Source: Leptotrichia sp. oral taxon 498 (lineage in GTDB: Bacteria > Fusobacteriota > Fusobacteriia > Fusobacteriales > Leptotrichiaceae). Taken from it: a stretch of DNA of 64,000 bases. Every line of letters begins with the position of its first letter. Within the stretch, counting starts at the first letter, position 1. The notes under the pieces are model-generated. The model worked only from the letters and a program-made list of their open reading frames with translations, was not told where the DNA came from and made no database searches. The stretch lies in the NCBI RefSeq assembly GCF_002240055.1, contig NZ_CP016753.1, positions 744,001 through 808,000 on the forward strand, written 5' to 3'. This document shows positions 16,902-25,441 of the stretch, piece after piece. The position numbers and the translations under genes are program-made.

Positions 16902-17828
16902 ATGTTATACGATTCAGTAATTATAGGTTCTGGACCAGCTGGACTTACAGCTGCAATCTATTTGGGACGGGCAGGATTGAAAAATATTATAATAAATGGA
17001 ATGGAACCAGGTGGACAGCTTACAACTACGACTGAAGTGGAAAATTTTCCAGGATTTCCTGAAGGAATTGACGGTTCACAATTGGTGGAAAATATAAAAT
17101 CCCAAGCAAAAAAATTTGGAGCGGAATTTTTACAAGCGCAAGTAAAAGAGATCGAGTACAACGAAAGACCTTTTAAAATTCACTTGGACAACAAAAATAT
17201 TATTGAAGCAAAAACAGTAATTGTGTCAACTGGTGCAAGTGCAAGATATTTGGGAATTGAAAATGAAAAGGAAAATATTGGAAGAGGAGTAAGCGCTTGT
17301 GCGACTTGTGACGGATTTTTTTACCGTGGAAAAGAAGTCGTTGTAATTGGCGGAGGAGATACTGCGATGGAAGAAGCAACTTTTCTTACAAGATTTGCGA
17401 CAAAAGTGACAATTGTTCACAGAAGAGATGAATTAAGAGCATCGGCAATTATGCAAAAAAGAGCCAAAGACAATGAAAAAATCGCATGGAAATTGAATTA
17501 CACTCCTAAAAAAGTTTTGTCTGATGGAAAAGTTACAGGAATTGAATTGATAAATAATAAAACTGGTAAGACAGAAGTTTTAAAAACAGACGGAATCTTT
17601 GTGGCAATTGGAAGAAATCCGAATACAAAATTTTTAGGAAATGCTGTTGAATTGGATAAAAGTGGATATATTTTGACAAAAGGGAAATCTTCCAAGACAA
17701 ATATTCCTGGAATCTTTGCCGCAGGAGATGTGTGTGACGCTAGATACCAACAAGCGATAGTTGCTTCGGGAAATGGAGCAATTGCTGCTCTTGATGCAGA
17801 AGAATATTTAGTAGAACACAGTTTATAA
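16902..17828 (+). CDS. trxB: Thioredoxin-disulfide reductase
   Basis: A 308-residue flavoprotein. The FAD site is IIGSGPAGLTAAIYLGRA, the redox motif CATCDGFF (Cys133, Cys136) lies mid-protein, the NADPH site is VVIGGGDTAMEEA followed by HRR, and the C-terminal FAD motif is GIFAAGDV. It passes NADPH electrons to thioredoxin. AAAGGAGAG precedes the ATG. It is separated from trxA by a hairpin and followed at 21 bp by a small thioredoxin-like gene. Length and motifs match the low-molecular-weight TrxB type. Confidence 0.95.
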   Translation: MLYDSVIIGSGPAGLTAAIYLGRAGLKNIIINGMEPGGQLTTTTEVENFPGFPEGIDGSQLVENIKSQAKKFGAEFLQAQVKEIEYNERPFKIHLDNKNIIEAKTVIVSTGASARYLGIENEKENIGRGVSACATCDGFFYRGKEVVVIGGGDTAMEEATFLTRFATKVTIVHRRDELRASAIMQKRAKDNEKIAWKLNYTPKKVLSDGKVTGIELINNKTGKTEVLKTDGIFVAIGRNPNTKFLGNAVELDKSGYILTKGKSSKTNIPGIFAAGDVCDARYQQAIVASGNGAIAALDAEEYLVEHSL

Positions 17829-17848
17829 TTTTGAGGTTAAAGTTAAAA

Positions 17849-18169
17849 ATGGAAGAAATACTAAATTATGAAAAATTAAGAGAAATTATTGCTGATAAAA
17901 AATTATTCCTGCTTTATATTTCAAGTCCAAATTGCAGTGTTTGCAAAGCGGACTTTCCAAAAATTAAAGAAATTGCGGAAAGAGAAAATATAAAAAGTTA
18001 TAAAATTGATGTGACAAAAGTAAAAAAGGCTGTAGGTCAACTATCGCTTTTTTCTGTTCCCGCTGTTCTCCTTTTTTATGAAAAAAAAGAAATTCATAGA
18101 CAAGCAAGAATTATAGATTTTGAAGAATTGAAATTTAGAATTGAACAAATTAAATTAATAAAACTTTAA
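17849..18169 (+). CDS. Small thioredoxin-like protein (CSVC)
   Basis: About 106 residues with a thioredoxin fold: LLYISSPNCSVCKADFPKI, with active site CSVC, and the cis-Pro stretch LFSVPAVLLFY. The lack of the Trp-Cys-Gly-Pro signature and the KKAVGQLSLFS segment suggest a specialised reductant rather than a housekeeping thioredoxin. Start ATG 17849 is preferred; a TTG at 17831 would add six residues and overlie a GAGG site. It is the last gene of the trxA-trxB cluster and may be a persulfide or peroxide-linked partner under the same regulator, an inference from position only. Confidence 0.8.
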   Translation: MEEILNYEKLREIIADKKLFLLYISSPNCSVCKADFPKIKEIAERENIKSYKIDVTKVKKAVGQLSLFSVPAVLLFYEKKEIHRQARIIDFEELKFRIEQIKLIKL

Positions 18170-18196
18170 GATTACCTAAAAATTTAATTTAAAAAA

Positions 18197-18225
18197 TTGA
18201 CATTTAGTTGAATTTGGTATATTAT
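18197..18225 (+). promoter_or_regulatory. Promoter of the Nramp-like transporter gene
   Basis: Consensus -35 TTGACA (18197-18202), 17 bp, and -10 TATTAT (18220-18225), 39 bp before the ATG. No clear operator palindrome is seen nearby. Confidence 0.7.
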
Positions 18226-18263
18226 ATTTACTATAATTAAAAACTAAGTTAGGAGATGTAAAA

Positions 18264-19541
18264 ATGAGTACAGAAATTACAGAAACAAATTTAGAAACAA
18301 ATTCAACTTGGAAAACAAAATTGAAAGCGATGGGGCCTGGTATCCTTATGGCATCAGCAGCTGTAGGAGGTTCACACATCGTATCATCGGCACAAGCGGG
18401 AGCAATTTACGGATGGCAATTACTTCTTGTCGTTATTTTAGTAAACTTGTTTAAGTATCCATTCTTTAGATTTGGTGTTCAATATACACTGAATACAGAA
18501 AAAAGCTTGGTTGAAGGATATAGCAACAGAGGAAAAGCTTATCTTTGGATATTTTTCATACTAAATGTATTTTCAGCAATGGTAAATACAGCAGCAGTAG
18601 GTATTCTTACAGGAGCAATTATGATGAATATCATTCCAAAAAGTTGGGGAATTTCAGTTGGGCAAATAACAATAATATTAATAATTTTAATTTGGGCAAT
18701 GATAATTCTTGGAGGATATAGCGTTCTAGATGGAATTTCAAAATTTGTTATGATTACTTTAACATTAGCAACAACAGTCGCAGTAATCATCGCTGCTATT
18801 AAAGGTGGCCGTCATATTCCAGCAAATTTTGTAGCACCTTCACCATGGAATCTTGCAGCACTTCCATTTATTATATCATTAATGGGTTGGATGCCTGCAC
18901 CAATAGAAATTTCAGCAATAAATTCAATGTGGCTGGAAGAAAAGAAACGTACATCAGAAGTTTCATATGAAGATGGATTATTTGATTTTAATGTTGGGTA
19001 TATTGGGACAGCTATTCTTGCAGTTATCTTTTTAGCACTTGGAGCATTAATCCAATACGGTTCACTAGAAAAAGTAAAACCAGCAAGTGCCGCTTATATC
19101 GCACAACTTATAAAAATGTATATGTCTGAAATTGGTTCATGGTCAAGATTGCTTATTGCATTTATTGCATTTATGTGTCTTTTCGGAACAACAATTACAG
19201 TTATTGACGGATATTCTCGTGCAAACGATGAAGCATTGCGTATTCTTTTAGGAAAAGAAAAATCTTCGCAAAAAGCTCTTAATATCTGGTTTACAGTAAC
19301 TTCAATAATCGGTATTTTAATCGTGCTTTTGTTCTCAGGGAATGTTGCTAAAATGATGCGTTTTGCAATGATCGCTTCATTTATCTCAACACCAGTTTTC
19401 GCATGGTTGAACTTGCAACTTGTTAAAACGGGAAAGCACAAAGTTTCAGGAGCATTATACTGGCTTTCTGTTGTAGGATTAATTTACCTTTCAGGATTTG
19501 CAATTTTCTTCTTAATTGCTTATTTTGGAAAACTTGTATAA
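18264..19541 (+). CDS. Divergent Nramp-family transporter with altered metal-binding motifs
   Basis: A 425-residue protein with about 11 membrane helices and the Nramp start GPGILMASA. The metal motif DPGN of helix 1 is replaced by GGSH, and the MPH of helix 6 reads MPAPIEISA, so both canonical metal ligands (Asp, Asn) are missing. Other Nramp-like blocks remain, such as FLALGALI and the late GTTITVIDGYSRANDEALR segment. It belongs to the wider COG1914-like group but probably does not move Mn or Fe in the usual way. Its substrate is unknown. It has its own promoter and a terminator follows. Confidence 0.75.
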   Translation: MSTEITETNLETNSTWKTKLKAMGPGILMASAAVGGSHIVSSAQAGAIYGWQLLLVVILVNLFKYPFFRFGVQYTLNTEKSLVEGYSNRGKAYLWIFFILNVFSAMVNTAAVGILTGAIMMNIIPKSWGISVGQITIILIILIWAMIILGGYSVLDGISKFVMITLTLATTVAVIIAAIKGGRHIPANFVAPSPWNLAALPFIISLMGWMPAPIEISAINSMWLEEKKRTSEVSYEDGLFDFNVGYIGTAILAVIFLALGALIQYGSLEKVKPASAAYIAQLIKMYMSEIGSWSRLLIAFIAFMCLFGTTITVIDGYSRANDEALRILLGKEKSSQKALNIWFTVTSIIGILIVLLFSGNVAKMMRFAMIASFISTPVFAWLNLQLVKTGKHKVSGALYWLSVVGLIYLSGFAIFFLIAYFGKLV

Positions 19542-19565
19542 AATTTTTAAAAAGTAAAATAATAA

Positions 19566-19602
19566 AAAAATGGTCAATTAAGTTAAATTTTTGACCATTT
19601 TT
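19566..19602. terminator. Bidirectional terminator after the Nramp-like gene
   Basis: AAATGGTCAA and TTGACCATTT form a 10-bp perfect stem with A-rich and T-rich flanks, serving the converging genes on both sides. Confidence 0.85.
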
Positions 19603-19627
19603 GTTATTTCATATTTTATTTAAATTT

Positions 19628-21304
19628 TTAAAGTCCAATTATTTCCCAGTTATCATGACTTTTTCCATCAATTACACCATTTTTAACTTTTTTAATATAA
19701 TCTATCATCATATTTTGAATAGTTCCGCTTTCTGATCCAATCTCATCTTTAGATGACCACAGCATTTTTATATCTTCTTCTTCAAATATGCCATCTTTTT
19801 TTATTAATTGCTCAAATCTGTAAAAGTTCATCCCAACTTTTATTTTCATCTCGGGAGTAATTTTTTTTCCATTTTCAAGCGTCAAATTTATAATTTTTTG
19901 GCCTTTCGGATTTCTTAAGTCAATTTTGTATTTTACTCCGCCAAAAATATCGAAAGTAACATATTTTAAATTTGCTCTTTCTTCGTTGTAACGATAGTTT
20001 TTATCGCCTTTTTTTATTGTGTCAAAGTAGTCGGCTGACCATTCCATATATTTTTTTAATTGTGCTCCAGTCATTTCAAAGACAGTTACATCTCCTCCAG
20101 TATATCTGTAGTTATAAACAATGTCTTTTCTCTTTATTTCGCCTTTATTAAGTTTTAGATTTTCATAGTCGTAAGAAAATGAAACAACTTCGGCTTTACT
20201 ATAATATTTTTCCACATCGGTAATAAACGACGACATACCAGTATCTTTTAGAAATGAAATTGAGACTCCATAAATTTTTCCTTGTGGCACCATATCATTT
20301 AGCACAACTCCGATTTTTTCGTCAGCAATCTTACGAAGTCTGTCGTGATAGGGTTTATAGATTTTTTCTACTACTTTGTCGGCTTCTTCTTTTGCAACAG
20401 AAACCGTTTTTGAGTCTTTATCCAAAAGTTCCACTTTTTTTCCATTTATATTAAATTTCAAATCAATTTCAGAAACAACTGTTCCATATCTGTGCGGTTC
20501 TGTGATAAGAACGCCGTTTATAATATTTTTAGATACATTTTGGTGCATATGCCCAGCTAAGATGACATCTATTTCAGGCACAGCATTTGCAAGGTCTCTC
20601 ACGCCAGTTTCGGCTATGCTGTTTTCGTTGTCAATTCCCATATGAGCAACGACAACTATCGCATTTGCACCTCGTTTTTTCAAATCTTTGATTTGTTCTT
20701 TCGTTTCGGAAATTGCAGGCACAAAGTGAAAATCCTTCAAAAACCCCGTATCTTCTTCAAATTTTTGTGACATAGGCGTTGAGAGTCCAATAATTCCTAT
20801 TTTTACGCCATCTTCTTCAATAATTGTCGTAGCGTCCAAATATCTTTTTTTATCTTTGGATAAATTGAAGTTATTTTTGTTTTTGTCGTTATAAAATAAA
20901 TTTGCAAGTAATTTTTTTGCTTTCATATCTTTCAAAATATTTGTCAAAATTGGCATTCCAAAGTTAAACTCGTGATTTCCTGGCACAAAGATGTCACATT
21001 TCATATAATTTAATATTTGCGGAATCGGATGTCTTTTGTCATTTGCAAAATATTCAATCCAGTTGTCCTGAATGGCATCTCCAACTTCCATGAGAAGAAC
21101 ATTTTTATTATTTTTTCTCAATTTTTTAACATAAGTGGAAATTTGCGCATAAGAACCCGAATTGTCTTCTTCGTCAGCGGCGTAGTTCCAAGGCAAAACT
21201 CTTCCGTGAACATCACTCATTCCGATTATTTTAATATTCACTTTTCTTGTAAATCTTTTTTTTATAATTTTCTCTTCCTTCTTCCAAACTAAATTCTCTT
21301 TCAT
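19628..21304 (-). CDS. 5'-nucleotidase/CpdB-like metallophosphatase without signal peptide
   Basis: About 558 residues. The metallophosphatase domain has GMSDVHGRV, EVGDAIQDN, VPGNHEFNFG, VAHMG and AGHMHQN; a C-terminal substrate-binding half follows (FSYDYENL, YRYTGGD). Unlike most of the family it has no signal peptide, so it may act in the cytoplasm. The open frame runs further upstream to 21490, but that part lies over the mazG-like gene. I prefer ATG 21304, with AGGA five bases upstream; GTG 21241, overlapping the mazG stop, is the alternative and would give a protein starting directly at the phosphatase strand. Confidence 0.8.
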   Translation of the reverse strand: MKENLVWKKEEKIIKKRFTRKVNIKIIGMSDVHGRVLPWNYAADEEDNSGSYAQISTYVKKLRKNNKNVLLMEVGDAIQDNWIEYFANDKRHPIPQILNYMKCDIFVPGNHEFNFGMPILTNILKDMKAKKLLANLFYNDKNKNNFNLSKDKKRYLDATTIIEEDGVKIGIIGLSTPMSQKFEEDTGFLKDFHFVPAISETKEQIKDLKKRGANAIVVVAHMGIDNENSIAETGVRDLANAVPEIDVILAGHMHQNVSKNIINGVLITEPHRYGTVVSEIDLKFNINGKKVELLDKDSKTVSVAKEEADKVVEKIYKPYHDRLRKIADEKIGVVLNDMVPQGKIYGVSISFLKDTGMSSFITDVEKYYSKAEVVSFSYDYENLKLNKGEIKRKDIVYNYRYTGGDVTVFEMTGAQLKKYMEWSADYFDTIKKGDKNYRYNEERANLKYVTFDIFGGVKYKIDLRNPKGQKIINLTLENGKKITPEMKIKVGMNFYRFEQLIKKDGIFEEEDIKMLWSSKDEIGSESGTIQNMMIDYIKKVKNGVIDGKSHDNWEIIGL

Positions 21305-21617
21305 ATTTTTCCTGATTAATTTTATCTTTAATCTCAAACACCTTTTCCAATTCAATCCCGTATTCATTAGCGATGGCAATTGTGTAATAAAACACATCAA
21401 AAACTTCCTCTTCGATAGTTCCTTTGATATTTTTCCCATTAAATCTCGTGTTTTTTCTAATATTTTCAGCAAGTTCCCCAAATTCTTCAATCAATTTTAA
21501 GACAATTCTCTGAATATTGTCCTTCTTTTCTCTTTCATTTCGCAAGTCTTCTTTTTCTTCCAGAGTCCCCTGTTCAATATGTTTAATTAAATATTGAACT
21601 TCCTTTAAAGTCATCAT
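21231..21617 (-). CDS. MazG-like nucleotide pyrophosphohydrolase
   Basis: A 128-residue single-domain MazG-type protein. The metal-binding pattern is clear: EEFGELAE in the first helix and EEEVFDVFYYTIAIA in the next, the EExxE...ExxD arrangement that holds Mg. Such proteins hydrolyse NTPs or dNTPs to monophosphates plus pyrophosphate. The reading frame runs into the start of the nucleotidase gene (overlap about 74 bases if that starts at 21304). An NTP pyrophosphatase next to a 5'-nucleotidase would make a short nucleotide salvage path. Two ATGs (21617, 21614) are possible starts. Confidence 0.82.
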   Translation of the reverse strand: MMTLKEVQYLIKHIEQGTLEEKEDLRNEREKKDNIQRIVLKLIEEFGELAENIRKNTRFNGKNIKGTIEEEVFDVFYYTIAIANEYGIELEKVFEIKDKINQEKYEREFSLEEGRENYKKKIYKKSEY

Positions 21618-21958
21618 AATTTTTCACCCATTTCTTTACCATCATTTTAAAAAAATTATACAATTTTTTAGAAATATAGTCAAATCAATTTAATAAAATT
21701 TGGCAAGAAATCTCTTATTTTTACAAATAAAATTGTTATACAAAAACTTTGTTAAAATTTTAACTTATTTTTTTTATTTCAAAATTATTTTGTTAGTTAA
21801 ACTATATCTTAACTTGTTTTTCTAAAATTTTTTTATTGAAAAAAATATCAATATATGATAAACTAAGAATTAGTATAAGTAAATTTGAAGTACAAAAAAA
21901 TTTACTGGACAATTTTTTTAAAATTTGATACAATAAAAAGGATCCGAGGTGATTTTCA
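21618..21958 (+). other. Gene-free region with the alpha-operon promoter
   Basis: This 341-bp stretch separates the divergent mazG-like gene and infA. No coding frame is credible. It holds a promoter at 21906-21934 and many A/T tracts. No ribosomal genes of the spc operon (secY, adk, map) stand upstream of infA, so the alpha operon is its own unit here. Confidence 0.7.
21906..21934 (+). promoter_or_regulatory. Promoter for infA and the alpha operon
   Basis: -35 TGGACA (21906-21911), 17 bp, -10 TACAAT (21929-21934); the infA ribosome site GAGGTG follows at 21946. Good match apart from the G in the -35 box. Confidence 0.6.
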
Positions 21959-22177
21959 ATGGCAAAACAGGATGTTCTTGAGCTAGAAGGTGAAATAATC
22001 GAGGCGTTGCCAAATGCGATGTTTCAAGTGAGGCTTGAAAATGGACACGAAGTTTTAGGACATATCTCAGGAAAAATGAGAATGAACTATATAAAAATTT
22101 TACCAGGGGATAAAGTTACGGTTGAAGTTTCTCCGTATGATTTATCGAGGGGTAGAATTGTATATAGAAAAAAATAA
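21959..22177 (+). CDS. infA: Translation initiation factor IF-1
   Basis: A 72-residue IF-1: [46 protein letters not shown] and the terminal [12 protein letters not shown] are all present. It binds the 30S A site during initiation. It is preceded by GAGGTGATTTTC and its own promoter. rpmJ follows after 21 bases, the normal bacterial order. Confidence 0.97.
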   Translation: MAKQDVLELEGEIIEALPNAMFQVRLENGHEVLGHISGKMRMNYIKILPGDKVTVEVSPYDLSRGRIVYRKK

Positions 22178-22198
22178 AATCTGGAAGGAGGGTTTTTA

Positions 22199-22312
22199 GT
22201 GAAAGTAAAAGCTTCAGTAAAACCTATGTGTGACAAATGTAAAGTTATTAAGCGTCACGGAAAAGTAAGAGTAATATGCGAAAACCCTAAACACAAACAA
22301 ATACAAGGATAA
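22199..22312 (+). CDS. rpmJ: Ribosomal protein L36
   Basis: A 37-residue protein, [20 protein letters not shown] and then [17 protein letters not shown], with the zinc-binding Cys/His set CxxC...C...H of the Cys-containing L36 type. The start is GTG at 22199 with GGAAGGAGG upstream. Its position between infA and rpsM is conserved in bacteria. Confidence 0.96.
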   Translation: MKVKASVKPMCDKCKVIKRHGKVRVICENPKHKQIQG

Positions 22313-22504
22313 TTAATATTTTTTAAAATATTTAGGGCGAAAAAAGTTAAAAACAAACTGATTAAAAATTTTTATTATAAGACTTTTAAAGATATTTAAA
22401 ATAAAAATTGTAAAAGTATGTTTAGCTGTAGAGCTTATTCCTTATAGCATTTGTGAGGGCATATTGAAGAAGATTAAAAATATCAAAAACGAGGAGGAAA
22501 CAAT
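22313..22504 (+). other. 192-nt gene-free leader inside the alpha operon
   Basis: No reading frame is supported between rpmJ and rpsM, although the other gaps in this operon are 7 to 34 bases. The segment has a less A/T-rich core around 22420-22470 (TTAGCTGTAGAGC...GAGGGCATATTG) and may fold. A regulatory leader bound by a ribosomal protein is likely: S4 controls alpha-type operons in E. coli, and rpsD is in this operon. An internal promoter is the other possibility. Confidence 0.4.
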
Positions 22505-22870
22505 TTGGCTAGAATAGCGGGAGTAGATATTCCAAGAAATAAAAGAGTAGAAATTTCATTAACTTACATTTTTGGAATTGGAAAAAGCACTTCAAACAAA
22601 ATTTTAGAAAAAGCAGGTGTTGACAAAGACACCAGAGTTAAAGATTTAACAGAAGAACAAGTAGCAAAAATCAGAAACTTTGTGGAAGAATATAAAGTTG
22701 AAGGTGAATTGAGAAAAGAAATCAGACTTAATATAAAAAGATTACTTGATATAAAAAGTTACAGAGGATTAAGACATAGAAACGGTTTACCTGTAAGAGG
22801 ACAAAAAACTAAAACGAATGCAAGAACAAGAAAAGGGCCAGTAAAAATGGCAATCGCTAAGAAAAAATAA
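22505..22870 (+). CDS. rpsM: Ribosomal protein S13
   Basis: A 121-residue S13: [33 protein letters not shown] and the basic tail [26 protein letters not shown] are all diagnostic. It sits in the 30S head and contacts tRNA and 50S. The start is TTG, with an ideal GAGGAGG at 22491-22497. Confidence 0.97.
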   Translation: MARIAGVDIPRNKRVEISLTYIFGIGKSTSNKILEKAGVDKDTRVKDLTEEQVAKIRNFVEEYKVEGELRKEIRLNIKRLLDIKSYRGLRHRNGLPVRGQKTKTNARTRKGPVKMAIAKKK

Positions 22871-22900
22871 TAAATTATTAAGTTAAGGAGGAAACTATAA

Positions 22901-23290
22901 GTGGCTAAAAAACCAGCAGTTTCAAAAAAGAAAAAATTAAAAAACATTCCTAATGGGATAGCATATATACACTCTACTTTCAATAATACTGTTGTAACAA
23001 TTACAGATGCAGAAGGAAAAGTAGTAATCTGGAAATCAGGAGGGACTTCAGGGTTCAAAGGAACTAAAAAGGGAACTCCATTCGCAGCTCAAATAGCAGC
23101 TGAACAAGCAGCACAAGTTGCAATTGAAAATGGAATGAAACAAATCGAAATTAAAATAAAAGGACCAGGATCTGGAAGAGAAGCTTCTATAAGATCAATT
23201 CAAGCAACTGGATTAGAAGTAACAAGAATAGTTGATATAACTCCAGTGCCTCATAATGGTGCAAGACCACCTAAAAAGAGAAGACCGTAA
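22901..23290 (+). CDS. rpsK: Ribosomal protein S11
   Basis: A 129-residue S11 with [51 protein letters not shown] and the terminal [13 protein letters not shown]. The start is GTG after AAGGAGG. It helps form the 30S platform and mRNA exit region. The gene order rpsM-rpsK-rpsD-rpoA is standard. Confidence 0.97.
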   Translation: MAKKPAVSKKKKLKNIPNGIAYIHSTFNNTVVTITDAEGKVVIWKSGGTSGFKGTKKGTPFAAQIAAEQAAQVAIENGMKQIEIKIKGPGSGREASIRSIQATGLEVTRIVDITPVPHNGARPPKKRRP

Positions 23291-23318
23291 TTTTAAAAAC
23301 TAAGGAGGAAATAGATAA

Positions 23319-23906
23319 ATGGCAAGAAATAGACAGCCGGTTTTGAAAAAATGTAGAAATCTTGGCTTAGATCCAAGCGTTCTAGGAGTAAATAAAAAGT
23401 CAAATAGAAATATTAGACCAAACGCAAATAGAAAATTAACTGAATATGGAATACAATTAAGAGAAAAACAAAGAGCAAGATTTGTTTATGGAGTTCAAGA
23501 AAAACAATTTTATAAATTATATGAAGAAGCAACAAGAAAAGAAGGAGTAACAGGGGAATTATTACTTCAATATTTAGAAAGAAGATTAGATAATGTAATT
23601 TACAGACTAGGATTTGGTGGGACAAGAAGACAAGCAAGACAAATCGTAAGTCACGGACATATTTTAATTAACGGGAAAAGAGTAGACATCGCTTCTTACA
23701 GAGTAAAACAAGGTGATGTTATTACTGTAAAAGAAGATTCAAAAGAATTAGCTATTATCAAAGAATCTGTTGGACAAAAAACAGTTCCAGGATGGTTATC
23801 ACTTGAAGAAGGTTCATTAACTGCAAGAGTAATGGAGAATCCAGGAAGAGATGCTGTTGACTTCGAAATTGATGAAGCAATGATTATCGAGTATTACTCT
23901 AGATAA
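23319..23906 (+). CDS. rpsD: Ribosomal protein S4
   Basis: A 195-residue S4. It starts MARNRQPVLKKCRNLGLDP and has the YGVQEKQFYKLYEEATRK segment and an S4 RNA-binding domain (LERRLDNVIYRLGFGGTRRQARQIVSHGHI, given here in part only). It nucleates 30S assembly and in many bacteria represses its own operon. Its presence inside the alpha operon resembles the proteobacterial order rather than that of Bacillus, where rpsD is separate. Confidence 0.96.
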   Translation: MARNRQPVLKKCRNLGLDPSVLGVNKKSNRNIRPNANRKLTEYGIQLREKQRARFVYGVQEKQFYKLYEEATRKEGVTGELLLQYLERRLDNVIYRLGFGGTRRQARQIVSHGHILINGKRVDIASYRVKQGDVITVKEDSKELAIIKESVGQKTVPGWLSLEEGSLTARVMENPGRDAVDFEIDEAMIIEYYSR

Positions 23907-23937
23907 TAATATTTTGTTCGAAGGAGATGAATTAGCT

Positions 23938-24918
23938 TTGTTAAAAATTGAAAAAATAGCTAAAAATGTTAAATTAACAGAAGAAAAAACAGATAATTAC
24001 ACAGCAAAATATACATTAGAGCCTTTATACAGAGGTTATGGAAATACTATTGGAAATGCACTTAGAAGAATATTATTATCTTCAATACCGGGAACAGCAA
24101 TAAAAGGAATTAAAATTGATGGGGTTTTAAATGAGTTTTCTACAATAGAAGGTGTAAAGGAAGCAGTTACAGACATTATTTTAAATATAAAAGAAATCGT
24201 TGTAGAAGCTGATGAGCCAGGTGAGAAAAAAATGAGTTTGTCTGTAAAGGGGCCTGCTGTAATAACAGCCGCTGATATAAAGATGGAACCTGGCTTAAAA
24301 ATTATAAATCCAGATCAAATTATAATGACTGTTACAGTTGATAAAGAAATCAATATGGAATTTCTTGTAGATTCTGGAGAAGGATTTGTAATTTCAGATG
24401 AAATCAATACAGATGGATGGCCAATTGGATATTTGGCAGTAGATGCAATCTATACGCCTATTAAAAGAGTAAATTATACTGTGGAAGACACAATGGTCGG
24501 AAGGGTTACAAATTACGATAAATTAATTTTAGAAGTTGCAACTGACGGAAGTATTGAAATAAAAGATGCACTGTCTTATGCAGTAGAATTATTGACTTGG
24601 CACATAGAACCATTTGCAAATATTGGAAACAGTATGAGTAAATATCGTGAAGAGGAAGTGGAAACAGTTGTAGCGAGCAACGAATCTGAATCCAGTGTCG
24701 AAGATATGAAAATTGAAGAATTAGACTTTACTGTTCGTTCTTATAATTGCTTGAAAAAAGCTGGAGTCAATACAATTTCTGACTTGACTTCAATGAGCTA
24801 TAATGAACTGTTAAAAATAAAAAATTTAGGTAAAAAGTCTTTGAATGAAATTATTGATAAAATGAAAGAGCTTGGTTATGACCTAAGCGAACATGTTTCG
24901 ACTAACGAAGAAAATTAA
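23938..24918 (+). CDS. rpoA: RNA polymerase alpha subunit
   Basis: About 326 residues. The N-terminal assembly domain shows EPLYRGYGNTIGNALRRILL, SSIPGTAIKGIKIDGV and EFSTIEGVKEAVTDIILN. The C-terminal domain, after an acidic linker (about 225-245), has LDFTVRSYNCLKKAGVNT and LLKIKNLGKKSLNEI, which contact UP elements and activators. The start is probably TTG 23938 (LKIEKIAKN...), since AAGGAG at 23920-23925 lies upstream; a TTG at 23914 would precede that site. rplQ follows. Confidence 0.96.
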   Translation: MLKIEKIAKNVKLTEEKTDNYTAKYTLEPLYRGYGNTIGNALRRILLSSIPGTAIKGIKIDGVLNEFSTIEGVKEAVTDIILNIKEIVVEADEPGEKKMSLSVKGPAVITAADIKMEPGLKIINPDQIIMTVTVDKEINMEFLVDSGEGFVISDEINTDGWPIGYLAVDAIYTPIKRVNYTVEDTMVGRVTNYDKLILEVATDGSIEIKDALSYAVELLTWHIEPFANIGNSMSKYREEEVETVVASNESESSVEDMKIEELDFTVRSYNCLKKAGVNTISDLTSMSYNELLKIKNLGKKSLNEIIDKMKELGYDLSEHVSTNEEN

Positions 24919-24952
24919 AAAATTTAACTAAAACTTTTGACGAGGAGGGAAA

Positions 24953-25327
24953 ATGAATCATAATAAATCATATAGAAAGTTAGGGAGAAGAACTGACCAT
25001 AGATTAGCTATGCTTAAAAATATGACAATTTCTCTAGTAAAAGCTGAACAAATTGAAACTACTGTTACAAGAGCTAAAGAATTGAGAAAATTTGTTGAAA
25101 AATCTATAACTTTAGGAAAAAAATATAATAACTCAACTGATGCTGCAAGAAGAGTGCATTTGAGAAGACAAGCCTTCGCTTTTTTAAGAAATGAAGAAGC
25201 AGTTGGAAAAATCTTTAATGAAATCGCTCCAAAATATGCTGATAGAAACGGTGGATACACTAGAATTATTAAGACAGCAGTTAGAAGAGGAGATTCAGCT
25301 GAATTAGCAATTATTGAATTAGTATAG
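24953..25327 (+). CDS. rplQ: Ribosomal protein L17
   Basis: A 124-residue L17: [36 protein letters not shown], and [20 protein letters not shown]. It sits near the 50S exit tunnel. GAGGAGG precedes the ATG. It is the last gene of the alpha operon and a strong terminator follows at once. Confidence 0.97.
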   Translation: MNHNKSYRKLGRRTDHRLAMLKNMTISLVKAEQIETTVTRAKELRKFVEKSITLGKKYNNSTDAARRVHLRRQAFAFLRNEEAVGKIFNEIAPKYADRNGGYTRIIKTAVRRGDSAELAIIELV

Positions 25328-25334
25328 TATTTAT

Positions 25335-25361
25335 AAAAGTGGCATTTTGCCACTTTTTTTT
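25335..25361 (+). terminator. Terminator of the alpha operon
   Basis: AAAAGTGGCA and TGCCACTTTT make a perfect 10-bp stem with a 2-nt centre, followed by a run of T. Confidence 0.92.
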
Positions 25362-25377
25362 TGAAAAAATTTAGTAA

Positions 25378-25406
25378 TTGTCGACAGTTCGTAAGTATGA
25401 TATAAT
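25378..25406 (+). promoter_or_regulatory. Promoter for rpsA
   Basis: -35 TTGTCG (25378-25383), 17 bp, -10 TATAAT (25401-25406), 35 bp ahead of the rpsA ATG and directly after the alpha-operon terminator. Confidence 0.65.
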
Positions 25407-25441
25407 AAGTACATAAAAATTGTAAAAAAGAGAGGAAGATT

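Noticed and set aside
21305-21490. N-terminal extension of the second nucleotidase to 620 residues
   Set aside because: This part covers the mazG-like gene in another frame and shows no phosphatase features; the MazG motif pattern is convincing.
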